In this document: positions 46,181 through 57,590 of the stretch, one piece after another | Layout of the letters: every line of letters begins with the position of its first letter | Numbering within the stretch: the stretch's first letter is position 1 | Assembly (NCBI GenBank): GCA_013398055.1 | Contig: VZRS01009539.1 | Span: 614,473-678,472 of the forward strand | Source: Ifrita kowaldi | Taxonomy: Eukaryota > Chordata > Aves > Passeriformes > Cinclosomatidae | DNA length: 64,000 nt | Reading direction: 5' to 3' | Position numbers and translations under genes: made by a program | Notes under the pieces: model-generated | Told to the model about the DNA's origin: nothing | Databases searched by the model: none | Seen by the model: only the letters and a program-made list of their open reading frames with translations

Positions 46181-49100
46181 GTGTAAATATGCTGAAAATA
46201 ATACTAAGATTGTTGTCTATTGGTATTGTTTTGTTTCCTTTTCTTCCTGATCTTTTGTTTATCTTTTTGTTGTTTCTTGTCTCCTGAATACAGGACATGT
46301 GCTTTTACGCAGAATACTTTTCAATGGTGCTTGCAGACCACTTCATAAATTGAATTCAGTCTTTTGGTTTCTGGGTCCTACTTTAACATGAACATAATCA
46401 CAGTAAGATTAAAAACCTAAGGTTCCTCATATTTTTATAATTTTTCTTTGTAATGCATGCACAGATCAGTACTGTGTGCTCCATTTTCACAGCAATTGAG
46501 TGACTAGAATGTGTTATATGCTTTTCTTCCCAACACTGTTTTATCACAACTACTGTAGAGCAAATTGAAGCATAAAGAGATGAAGAATAACATTCAGAGC
46601 ATCTGTTTTCCAACTTTGGACAGCACGTAGGTGGAATGCAAGCAGTTAGGTTTATGGAGAGCAAATTCATAAACCAACTTTGCAGTACATAATGTTCTGT
46701 CAGCATCTTTGTTCTGAACCACAAAAATCTACAGATGCCCACACACTTACTTCCTGGACTGAAGAACTAGGCACTAAGCACTAACACAACATGGAATTCC
46801 TTCAGAGACACTTTAAGAACCTCATGTACATTAAGTGTACTTCCATCCCCAGGGTTCCCCAAGCTGTTTGCTATACTTCTATTTTAATGGTTTGAAAAGC
46901 AAAGAGCACAACTGTATTTGTTGTTCCCACACCACAATATTGGCCAAGGAGTTGTAATGGGCAAGACCTGCAGCACTGCATAACAAGCCAGGAGCTACGT
47001 AAGGATGCTCAAATATGAATACCCTGCTTTTCAGAAATACACTCCTGAACTACTGAGGGTAGTCCAAGGAAACAAAAGAAGACAAGAGGTTTGAAGGTGG
47101 GCAGCCCTACAACTGGGGGCACAAAATCCCGGGGACAAGATCTATCTCCATATAGTGAAAGTTCCATTATTTTTATACTGGAAGTAGGTACCTTTAAAAT
47201 GAACTCATAATGCTATGACCCCAATTTGAATGAACTGAGGAAAAAAATGTAATATGCACAAAATTTTTGAAGGTTTATTAACTTCCAGAAATCATGAACT
47301 AAAGTATTTGTCTCCTTTTTTATTTCTTTCCCTCTCAGGTTTCATTGTGATGCCTTTGCAGTGAAAAGCTGTGTTTCTGTAAACAATATTGGGGTTGTGG
47401 CTGTTATCATTTCACACAAGACCCCTCTTGCAGAAAGAGCTTTGGAGAATATTGGACTATTTTTTTAAGCACCCTTGACAGTCTGCTGTGCTGAGTCGAA
47501 AGATTTCAAGGTACATTAACTTTAACAAAAGAGTGTCTGTGCCATAAGCCCCCATTTCGCTTCAAAATAACGATAGCTGTTTTAAAAACATATATATAAC
47601 TTAACCCAACTCTTTTATTTATTATTATTATTTATTTAGAAGGTCCCTCAAGCAAATCCAGATAGAGGCTGATAGGATGGGATTTGCAGGACCAGGGACA
47701 GTTTCAATTTTGCTTTGAATTCAACATAATTGAGACCATGGCATTTGAAAATGTGCAGTCTGCAGATTAGATCATGTAGTTTCCCACCCATTACTGACTC
47801 TTCTCCTTGCAGTGCATGATGTGCTCTGCCTCATACACACATTCTATTTCATTCTGCAGATAATCAAGGGCAGAATTTAGAACCTCGGGAAAAGGCTTTT
47901 TCACTGCACAGGAATTGCATCTTTAGTCTTTGCATGCCAGAGGATTCTTCAATTTATTCCATTGAGTTCTGTTTTCTATGTTTTTCTGGTATTCTTCTAA
48001 GTATGTTTTCTCCTCGTGAAGAAGAAATTTCTATCACTGTGCTCTAAATCCATTACTCTGTTAAATCTGCAAAACACGTATGCTGGACATGCTTAAAATC
48101 AGAAGGGAAATAACATCTCTTTTATTTCTTTTTTTGTGTGTGAGTGTGTTCTTTCACTAAATTGATACAGGTTTGTTTGTTAGTATTAATAACTTCTTAG
48201 CTCTTTTAACTTTACTGAAAACCAAGTTTTGGTCCTCCTTGCTTTGAATTTCATAAAAATTTATAATTTTGTGTATTGTTGCTGACTTCCTGGGGCTTCA
48301 AATATGTGCAGTAATGAAGCTTCCGTAGTCTTCTGTTGTAGCCCAGTAGTTTTCAGCTCTTTTAATTGAACAAGTGCACTTGGGTCAATGTCCAGAAGGT
48401 TCCAACAAGAAAGACTTGCAACCCACGACATTTTAGAATAATGATTAAAAAAAAGAGAAAAGAATCTTTCCTCTAGCATTTTTCTATCCTGAGTTTGTCT
48501 TTGCTCCATATCGTTGGATCATAAGACATCATTCCAATTTTCCTGGAAATTGAACAGATGCTTACAGCAGTGTAAAGTGAGTGTAAAATGCCCCAAATAA
48601 AAATAGCAGTTTTGCACTCATTTTGCCTGGTTGAGCAAATATGATCATGATTGTCTGATAGCTCACAACACCGCCAGCATTCCTGCTCACATCAGCAGCA
48701 CTCGCTACCTTATGATCAGCATGAAGTTTAAGTAGCTTGTGGCTACATCTATGTCATAAGCAAAACATTCAAGCACTTATTTTCTGGCCCTGAGTTCAAA
48801 CAGACAGGTCTGTATACATTCAAACTTTCTGAAACAAAGTTGACATATTCAAACCACTTACTGAGAAATATCTTTTGTCTGCGCTAACTCCTGAACCGTG
48901 ACTGAAAATTTTGGAGAAGGTCTAAGTTGGCCAGACATTACACTAAAAACTTAACAGAACTTAAGAGAATCAGATCCAAAGCTCTGGCATGTTTTCTTGT
49001 ATTTTTTATGAGTAAACTGAGTTTTTAAGTAGTTTGACTAGTAGACTGCTACCTCTGTAATAAGATAATATTGTTTTCATTGGACAAAAATGACCTCTAC

Positions 49101-50117
49101 TAAGTTTCAGTTACTTTTCAGTCTTTGGTTTCTTACATTTCATTCCATTGCTTTTATCTTCTTTAGAGTTGTTGTGGTCTCTTGATCTCGTTTGTGTCTT
49201 TTACCTTATAGTTTCCTGACTTAATTTATGCCTAATTGATCAGAAAAGGCCTACAGAGGGTTACACACACCATGTGTTTAGCTAGTGGGTGATCTTAGGA
49301 TATTCCTCTCAGGTTTTAAAAGTACCTTACTTAACCTGCTCTACAAGAAAAACATTTCCTTCCATGATTGATTTTATTTGTGCAGTTTAGTCCTCTCCCT
49401 AAATATTGACCCATGATCTTTTCTTGTCCATTTCAGGTTTTCTGTGTACATTTCTCTAGTTTAAAAAAAAAAAGAAAAAAAAAAAAAAGAAAAAAATTAG
49501 AAACAGCAATAATCAATTAAAGTTTACAAATTTAAAATTCTGAGTTTGCTTTACTTTATCTGAAATGAATTACAAAAAAGTTCAATAACAAAATAAGGTG
49601 AAATCCTTGCTGGTTGTGCTGGAATTATTTGTAAAATAAATTGATCCTCAACCAGCTGCCTCTTGCCAGAAGGACACCCACCATTACTCACAGAGAAGGG
49701 TGGTACCATCATCTTGCTCTTCATGCAGAGGTGATACTTTGCAACACAAGCCTTGTAAACAGGGATGAATCTATAACATTTATATAAATCTTTTTGTCCC
49801 CCTGACCCTCTTAGCTCACAAGTTCGAATGCAAACTGTATTTTCAGATCATATTAAAACTCAAATCTTCAGAAGCTCAGAAGCACACATATTCTAGTGCT
49901 TTAAATTTACCTTAATAGTTATTTAAATGGTCTAATTCAAAAGAATGTACATAATCATGTTCAAAGCAGGTTAGCCAAGTTAGCCACACAGCTTTGGTGT
50001 ATAGCCACACACAGGTATGTTCTTGAGGCACAGCTCTAAAATCAGGATGTGGAATTTAATTGCAGGTCGGGTAAGGTTTGGGACTCAAATGGAAAAATAT
50101 CGTCCATCTTTAGCTTA
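46181..50117. other. AT-rich non-coding stretch
   Basis: No gene recognised. The reverse frame at 46398-46742 (114 codons) is Cys-rich but matches nothing I know. It contains an A-rich tract at 49463-49496. Confidence 0.5.
49463..49496 (+). repeat. A-rich tract with single G interruptions
   Basis: About 34 bases of A broken only by single G residues. Confidence 0.85.
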
Positions 50118-50174
50118 ATGGTTGGACTTTATGATCTTAAAGACCTTTTCCAACTGAAACAATTCTATGATTCT
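50118..50174 (+). mobile_element. CR1 3' end
   Basis: ATGGTTGGACTTTATGATCT, TAAAGACCTTTTCCAACTGA and the terminal AATTCTATGATTCT are the CR1 3' end. Only about 55 bp are kept; it may extend a little further upstream. Confidence 0.75.
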
Positions 50175-53115
50175 TTGTTCTACATTTAAATTTCCTGGCC
50201 CAGTAAATGCTTTTAGCATAGTAAATAGTAAATGCTATTACATCCCAATTCTGTTTTCTTGTTTTTTCCACCATTTCAGATAGACTTTCTTAAAGTCTAT
50301 TGATACCTCTTCCTAAATACTTGTGATGACAACTGTCATCCAGCAACAACTAAATTAGAAGGTTCTACATTTGTAGTGGAAACTTTTACTTACATGCCCT
50401 TGGCAATAATGAATATTATTTTGATCATTAGTACCATGGGCTGTAAACATCATACAAGTCATGTATGCCATTATTGCTGTAAACAGAAGCTAAAATCCAA
50501 GACAAATACCAAGTCAGACCTGGGCAATGAATGCTTGCTCAGAACCATGAAACTGATTTTTTTTTTCCAGAGATCTTTTCTCTAAACAACCTGATGTAGA
50601 AAGTGCTGAATTTGGGGGTGTTCAAAGAACAGATCCACATCTAAAGGCTTGTGGTTCAGGCTTGTCTCTAATTAAGAAGTGTCCTAAAGTGAACAAAGGG
50701 CCACACAGTAGGAAATATATGCTTGCAGACACCAATTCACACCTGCTAATGATTAGTTTGCAGACACTACCAGATGTGCTATTTATCTGATGATCAGAGT
50801 AATTGAAATGAATTGCTCTGAATCAGTCATGTGAAATTGTCCCAGTTAAGTAGATGTGCTGTTTCTCCTCTATTTTCTTATGGGAGAGATGGAGCTTATA
50901 ATTTTCTTTAGCACAGTCCTTTACTTAGTGCTCCCACAAAGAGTTGGAGCTGCATGCCATAACCTCATCCAAAAAACGAAGACAGACAATATGTTTGTAC
51001 AGAAAGTTTTTAAGTCTGACCATGGGTAAGAGTTCACAGAGGCATTGGCCAGTAGTAAAAACAGGTCATGACATTAATCACATATGCAGAAATTTGCAGT
51101 TCAGTGTTTTCAAGGTCAAAAAGTGAAACCCTACACACTGGAGGGTTGCAAATTTTCAGAACTCTCTGCCAGAGGGATATAGCAGTAGTGGACAGTATCA
51201 ATGTACTACTTCCCTAACAGGAGCAAGTGAAAAAACAAATTAATGTGAGTTCAAAGGGAGAGTACAAAGGGAATGGATGCAAACAGCAGCCAGGTTCATG
51301 TGTTTTCCCTCCTTTTGCCACTGTTGGAGACAGAGGCACAGCACTGACCTGACCCAGACAGGCTTCTCTGTTCCCATGTTGTTCTCTTGATATGGCAAGT
51401 TATCCAGATTTCTTTCTTCCCAAAAGAACTACAACTAGCAATAATACCAAAAACCTGACTACTGAGAATTAGTCTGTGAAAGGAGAAATAAGAAAATAGG
51501 AGGAAGGCCATTTTGACTTTTCCGTTGTCTACACGTACAAGACAGACTGATCATGAATTCAGCATTTGCTTCATGCTGTAAAATGTTTGTAAGTAGAAAG
51601 CAGGATGAGATGGGCTGAAGTGTATGTATTATCTAGGCAAACATAAAAAGGATGTCTTTAGACATAGCATAGTTGAAGTGACATGGGTTGAAATTCTTTG
51701 CTGTAGTGCTAGGTTTATTTTTATACATTGCTCCAGGTCTGCTGATGCCTTTGATTTAGATTGTGGTAATTTTTCTACCTTTTACCATTTGACATTTTTC
51801 CTACTATCCAAGAAATCTTTCATAGTTTGTCTGTGCCAGATTGAAGTTTCTTTATACCTCCAGCAGAGCCTAAAAAGTACTGGTCCTGGTTTGCCAAGAG
51901 GAAAAAAAAAACCTAGGAAAAGTCTAATTGGAGAGATCAGAGAGCTGAAACTAAGAATGGACCAGAAACAGAGGCATTAAAAGACTTTTAAACCATGGTT
52001 TCCTGGAGATTTTCTCAGGGCCTTTGTGTACATTGAAAGTTCTAGCTGCAGTTGTGATGGTAATAACTTCTAGTTCAGTTTCCTGCAACCTCTTGCCAGA
52101 AATACTTGTCTGCTTCTACTTTTAGACTTACAACCCCACGTCTGCAATTGAATTTCCCTCAGGCTCATGACCCCATGTCTTACATGAGGTCACAACACTT
52201 CATTTGGGAAGGTCACCATTCCTATCTGAACAAGAACAGAGAAAGTTTGCTTTCAATTTTGGAGTATTTTTTGCCCAGAACACTGCACCCCCAGCACTAA
52301 TTATATGTTACTTAATGATGTCTATTGTACTACTCGAAGCTGAAGCTCACGTGGCCTGTTTAAGCTGTTGTGCAGGAAGACTATAGAGTGGGAAGAAGAG
52401 CAGAAATCTCCGAGATCCCTGTTCAGTGTGCTGTCCACTGGACCATGAGCAGTAGTTGGCAGATATAACTAACAGTCTTCAGCTTTCTATTGGTGAAGGC
52501 TTATTAAAAATTCTAATGATTTGTGGTTTTGTCTCAGGTTATTTATCTTATTTTCTCTCTCTCTCTCTGTGAATGCTGGAAGGAGGTAGTCAGCATCATT
52601 ACACCCCAGACAATTGAGTTGATTGCTTTTTTCATAATAGTGTTGGAGAACAGAGTTGTGCAATTTTCAGTAGGCGACAGAAGAGACAGAAGAAAAAGTG
52701 AGTGCTTTAAATAGAATTACTGAAATGCTGCTTGCAAAATGCTCTTCATTAACCCTTAATAAACAGCCCATGCTCAGCTATTGGCATGAATTTATTCATT
52801 TAAGTTAGCAGTTTTCCATCCCTAAATTTTGCCACATGAATATTCCTGTCCTCCCACATTCTGGGTTTCCCTCTCTTAATAAGACTATGGTGATTTGTTC
52901 CTTGAGCTGTGCCTGTTTCTTATTTCTCAAAGATGCCTTTCTTTTTGCCTTGACTCACAAGTCTTTGCTTTCTATATTCTTTGTTTTCTATATCTTTCCT
53001 CCTTTTTCTTCCCCCATTTTTCTTTCTGTATCCTATGTCATCTACCTATTCACGGGGGTATCCAAACAAGTTATAAGCCTTAAAAAGGTAAGCTTTTAAA
53101 CAGTTATATAATTAA
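50175..53115. other. AT-rich non-coding stretch
   Basis: No gene recognised. 51150-51200 (AGAACTCTCTGCCAGAGGGA) faintly resembles an old CR1 and is too weak to call. The frame at 51624-51980 (118 codons) has no known domain. A pyrimidine-rich run occupies about 52968-53030. Confidence 0.45.
52554..52568. repeat. (CT)n microsatellite
   Basis: Seven CT units. Confidence 0.85.
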
Positions 53116-53278
53116 AGAATCACAGAATGGTTTGGGTTGGAAGAGATCTTAAAGATCATGTAGTTCCAACCCCTCTGCCATGGGCAGGGACACCTTCTAT
53201 TCTGGCCTTGAGCATCTCCAGGGATGGAGCAGCCACAACTTCTCTGGACAATCTATACCAATGTACTCTATCTTGTTG
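53116..53278 (-). mobile_element. CR1 LINE 3' end, reverse strand
   Basis: AATCACAGAATGGTTTGGGT, AAAGATCATGTAGTTCCAAC, CTGCCATGGGCAGGGACACC and TCTCCAGGGATGGAGCAGCC are the complement of the CR1 3' region. Compared with the usual consensus about 35 bp appear deleted after GACACCTTCTA. The match fades beyond about 53278. Confidence 0.8.
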
Positions 53279-55349
53279 AGGTAGGATAGATACACCAGTA
53301 CTTCTCCCAGACTTGCTTCCAACATCCACCACTTATACAGCTTCCACAAACCTCTTAGATCACCCACTGCCTAATTAGTGTTACCCTAAAATAAATTTTC
53401 TTACTTTCAAATTTAAGTCTCCCTTTAAGCATCTCCTTGTTAAGACTGAAATCCATCTCTTCCTGATATCTCAGTGGGCAATAGAAACTAGGTAAACATA
53501 TTTGGAAACAAAACAATCTAGGAACCCCTCTCTGTCCCCACGGCCAGTGGGTGCTGCATGGATTACACATGCATGGCCAGCACACTCTTACTTCCCAAAA
53601 TGACCCCCTCCAAATAGGCTGGTGGAAATGATCCATGGTTCATGCACACAAAAAAATGGTGTCTGCAACCAAACAGCAGCTTGAGTCAATGAAACTGTGT
53701 CACGCACCAGGCTAAGAATTGAACACTCTGGACAGCTCAGTGCCAGTGTTCAGTGTGTACCCTGGTCCGACTTAGTTCTCTTACGCAGGTGTGCTAGGAA
53801 AGAGCTTGTTCTTGGGAAGCAGCAAAAGCGGGTGTTCTCCCGGAAGGAGTCAAAGCTGAGAGCTGGGACCATCACAGCAGAGGCAGCATCACCACTGACC
53901 AGTGCCTGAGCAGGGCTGGGTTGGTGTCAGTGACATGGACAGGGCCCATGCCAGGGCATGGGAGCAGGGACATAGAAGACCTGCAGGCACAACCAGCTCT
54001 GAATTAGTTTCCCCAGCAAAAAGGTAGGGATGCTTCAGGAAATTCACACATTTTACCTCTTGCCCAGAGAAGGGCATCAATAGAAACACGAAATCCACAA
54101 AGTGGGAGATATTATTGCACTGATTCTTGTGCATATATTTATCTGTTTTATTTGCCCTACATCCTGACCAGCCAGACTTGGTGTGCTTTAAATTACCTAT
54201 TATTCTTGCCAAAGCACATGTGTTCCATTGGCACTGAAAGCTGGGCTCAGTTGACTCCTTTAGGGGGGTGATTATTAACCTTACCATGAAAAAAAATCAG
54301 CATGTTATCTTTTCTTTAACAACAATTCTCCCCAGATTTTGAAATCACTGCCATTATTTTAAGAAGCATATTAACACAAATAATAATAACCCTGCATATA
54401 ATTTCCTTCTTGAGTTTCATCCGCCTTGTTGGGCAGGAATCAAAACTTCTATGGATGTCTTCTCGCTTTGAAAGTCTACTCATATTAATTTTTCACTCCT
54501 ACACAACACTTGGATGTCTTTGTGAAGTTTCTCTAGTTTATACACCCTCCCCCTCCTCAAACCCTTAGCACCCTTCTTTTGTGCCTGGTAATTTTCCATT
54601 CTACCAATAGTAGTCACCGACAAAAAAGTTATAAGAGAATTGGTTCTCTTTTCCTTGGAAAATCTCAGTAGTATAATTGTTGTCCAGGAAGTGTAATTTA
54701 ATATGTCACTAAGCTCAATCTTCTGCCATTGTATCAAGCTCCTAAGAAAAAGATAAGATGCTGTAAACAGACTGTATGTACAATCTGGAAGAATATGTCA
54801 CAATTTTATTTGTTCATACCATGACTAGAATTTGTAATTTGTCAGAAAATTTATTAAATATTTACTGGGAAGAGGACGATGCTACTATTTTGGTGGCGCG
54901 TTAGTGTTGCAAGTTTGCAATGAAATTAATCCTAAAATCCCCCAAACTGGTTCAGTGTTGAAGCTGGCTCTGAGGCTCAGAAACCCTAACCTTCTCTCAC
55001 ACTTATAAGAAGGGCAAAGGTCAGGCCCTGTGTCCTACACTAGTCTCTCAGAACTCCTCATTACCTTCTGTTATACTCGTTACTGTCATTACTGGCTATT
55101 TTTGCACTCTCTAGATACTTAAAATTATCTCTAAACAACCTTTCTTTCAAAATATGCCAAATCCAAGTGCATAAAAGTACTGCAGTGAATTAAAATCATG
55201 GGGTATGACTAGAAGCATGGGAGGCCATGTGTGACAAGAGATAGCACAATAGCAATCAAGGTCTGTTTTGATCATTGCTCTTCCAGTCTAAATACAGTGT
55301 ATTCTTATGTGCTATATACATCCTGCTAAGTGATGTGGTAAAGCCCATA
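53279..55349. other. Non-coding stretch with an unidentified GC-richer block
   Basis: 53690-54000 is clearly richer in G and C than its surroundings and reads like transposon or repeat DNA (with GGGCCCATGCCAGGGCATGG near 53943), but I cannot name it. The frames at 53697-53909 and 53889-54287 are probably incidental. The remainder to 55349 is ordinary AT-rich sequence. Confidence 0.4.
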
Positions 55350-55483
55350 TACACACCCACAGAGGAGTTCAGAGAGACAATGACAGGAGGGGAACCCCAA
55401 AAGTGCTCTTCCAGGCTACTCACAGACCCATCACAGTGGCCATTAGCCCCTCAAATACCCATCTGCACAAGTCCAGAGGAGCA

Positions 55484-55502
55484 CTGCGGGACTCCCCCGC
55501 AG
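55484..55502. repeat. 7-bp stem hairpin
   Basis: CTGCGGG-ACTCC-CCCGCAG, a perfect stem with a 5-base loop inside the possible U5 or leader of the reverse-strand element. Confidence 0.7.
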
Positions 55503-55558
55503 GGAGGGAGGCCTGAGAGTCCTGGCCAGAAAGTTGAAAAGACGAAAGGAGGCCTCTT

Positions 55559-55960
55559 GTTCATTGCTTCAGATAGTTGCTTTAATTAGCGTTATCAGAG
55601 AAACAGAGTGCTGGACACAGCACCCTGCAGAGAGTTCAAAAGATGGGCGCCGAAAAGAGAGCTTATCACAAATTCTTGGCCCTTTTAAAGGTAAATGACC
55701 CAACAGAAGTTTGAAACGAAACATATTTTTACTTTTCTGCCAATGCCCAACAAACCCAGCTCCTGCGTGGACAGGAACTGCGGAATTTTTCATCCAATCA
55801 CTCTAAATCACTTCTGCCGCAAGACATGGAGGTATAGAAGAAGAAGAAGAAGCCCTGGAGAACAACAACTGTCCTCCATCTTGGCATTTTTAGCTTTTAT
55901 CTATTTACTACATAAACAACCCCAAAACCTCTAAATTCTTCACCTTGTGACACCACTACA
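55559..55960 (-). mobile_element. ERVL-type LTR core, reverse strand
   Basis: On the reverse strand it begins TGTAGTGGTGTCACAAGG, passes GTGATTGGATGAAAAATTCC and GGGCATTGGCAGAAAAGT, has a TATA-like TTTAAAAG (forward 55683-55690) and an ATTAAA (forward 55581-55586), and may end ATGAACA. I recognise parts as a songbird ERVL-type LTR from memory. No matching target duplication was found at these ends, so the exact borders are uncertain. Confidence 0.55.
55836..55852 (+). repeat. (GAA)n microsatellite
   Basis: About five GAA units inside the reverse-strand LTR. Confidence 0.8.
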
Positions 55961-56420
55961 AACTATTCTATCATCTGGTTCAAACCTTTCTAGATTCAAA
56001 CTCTTCCCAGAGTGTTGGCAATTTTTTCCATGGACAGAGGTCAAAATAAGTGCCGTCCAGGGGGGATAAATCCTTCAAAACTGGCAGGACAATATCTCCT
56101 GCACTTTGGGTACCAACAGAGCACAAGGGCACAACGGCAGGCAGGAATCCAAATTAGAGATTCCTGAGGAACAACCACCCTGTCTGGACTCTTCCCAGGG
56201 TCGACCCATCAGAGTGCCAAACCCAGTGCCAAAACACAAAAACCATCACTGCAGGTCATTGGGAGCAGCTCTCCAGATCACTTTTGGATTATGGGGGTCA
56301 CTGCCTAGGGGTGTGACTTTTTATAAGACGCAGGAAAAAGCAGTTCTGGGTCATTCTCATTATGTGAGATTTCGGGGAGGAACCGAAGGCAGAAGAAAGG
56401 GATTTAGGTGATTTTGGGAG

Positions 56421-57126
56421 GAATGAAGGTTGGAAAAGAGGAGTAAGGGGATGAAAAAGAACAGACACATGTAAATAATTTTCTAGTCAGTGTACTTGTC
56501 TGGCCATGCTGTGGTAAGGAAGGGAGCAGTCTTATTGCATTTCCTTCAACCTCCTCCCCTAGTGACGATTCCCTGCTCTGTGTGCACCTGTGTGTATGAG
56601 GACCTCGCTGCAGAAACCAGAGTCAGACCACAAGATGGATATCCCGTGTGTCCATGGTGCCAGGAAATGAAAGGATCTAGTGAAGATCAAGCTTGATCAG
56701 CCCCTGAGTAGCTTGGGGAGTTGAGTGAGCCTGTATGGGACAGTGCAAGGTGTCAGAATGCCTGTGTATCTCCAGGGGTGAGAGCACACAGGCGTCAGCT
56801 ATGGGAGCTGAGAAGCCCTGGGTGGTTCTGTCTGTGTCAGCAACTGGAGAGGGGCTACGGCCTTGGGGCCTTCTATGCCAGCGGCTGTGGAGACTGGACA
56901 GAGTGTCTGAGTCCAGCTGCTTGAGGGATCCTGCTTTCCTATTGTTCATATGTGTATGTTTTCAGTAGTGGACTTCCATTCTGCCCAGCCGCAGAAGGAA
57001 GCAGGATGAGGCTGCTGGTGTCATCTTGGTTTGCAGGGGTGCTGGGAGTGTGTGTCTCTGATCTGTGTGCCTGGCCATGTGTAAATGTGCGTATGTTTAT
57101 ATATGTATATGATGTCAATATTGCAC
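56421..57126. other. Unidentified GC-richer segment left of a CR1
   Basis: From about 56480 the sequence is GC- and GT-rich with many TGTGT strings. Several short frames overlap here on both strands (56490-56696, 56677-56949, 56721-56968, 56952-57140), none recognisable. Probably old transposon or satellite-like DNA. Confidence 0.35.
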
Positions 57127-57350
57127 CAGGAGAGGGTTAGATTGGGTATTGGAAAGTTTTTTTTTCACCAAAATATTAGTCAAACATTGGAATAGGTTTC
57201 ACAGGGCATTGGAGAATCTCCATCTCTGGACGGATTTAAAAGACATGCGGATGCGGCATTTCAGGACATGGTTTAGTGGTGGACTTGGCAGTGGTCGACT
57301 CAATGATCTTACAGGTCTTTTGAATCTAAACAATTCTATGATTCTATGAT
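57127..57350 (+). mobile_element. CR1 LINE 3' end
   Basis: AGAGGGTTAGATTGGGTATT, ACATTGGAATAGGTTTCACA, AGGACATGGTTTAGTGGTGG, TCAATGATCTTACAGGTCTT and the end CAATTCTATGATTCTATGAT give a near-complete CR1 3' untranslated region of about 225 bp. It was inserted in or next to a TA-rich tract (TATATATGTATAT on both sides). Confidence 0.85.
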
Positions 57351-57364
57351 TATATATATATATG
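57350..57364. repeat. (TA)n at CR1 3' end
   Basis: Six or so TA units directly after the CR1 terminal repeat. Confidence 0.8.
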
Positions 57365-57590
57365 TATGCATGAAGACATTCATGTACATGTATGTATATA
57401 GTGTATATCCCTGCTTTGTGGGCACATATGTGCTGGGAATGGGTCTCCATTCTCACTACCGGTTGCACCTGGGTACCTGGAGCAGCAGCACACTCACCTG
57501 TCTTGGACAGATAGACAGACAGACAGACACATGCAGATATGTATGTATCATTTATATATAATGATACTTCTTCTCTCTGAAAGAATGTGA
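57365..57590. other. Unidentified segment right of the CR1 with (GACA)n
   Basis: Composition resembles the DNA left of the CR1. Contains GACAGATAGACAGACAGACA at about 57506-57528. Confidence 0.4.

Larger units (their letters stand above)
55350..56420 (-). mobile_element. Probable reverse-strand ERVL-type element (LTR plus flanking retroviral DNA)
   Basis: The region is distinct in composition from both sides and contains the LTR annotated separately. Its right part (55961-56420) may be interior or further U3; its left part (55350-55558) may be U5 or leader. No gag or pol motif is visible. Limits are approximate. Confidence 0.45.

Noticed and set aside
49815..49840. tRNA B-box-like GTTCGAATGC
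   Set aside because: No A box at the right distance and no cloverleaf arms; a chance match.
51150..51230. Old CR1 fragment
   Set aside because: Only AGAACTCTCTGCCAGAGGGA faintly fits; too short to support.
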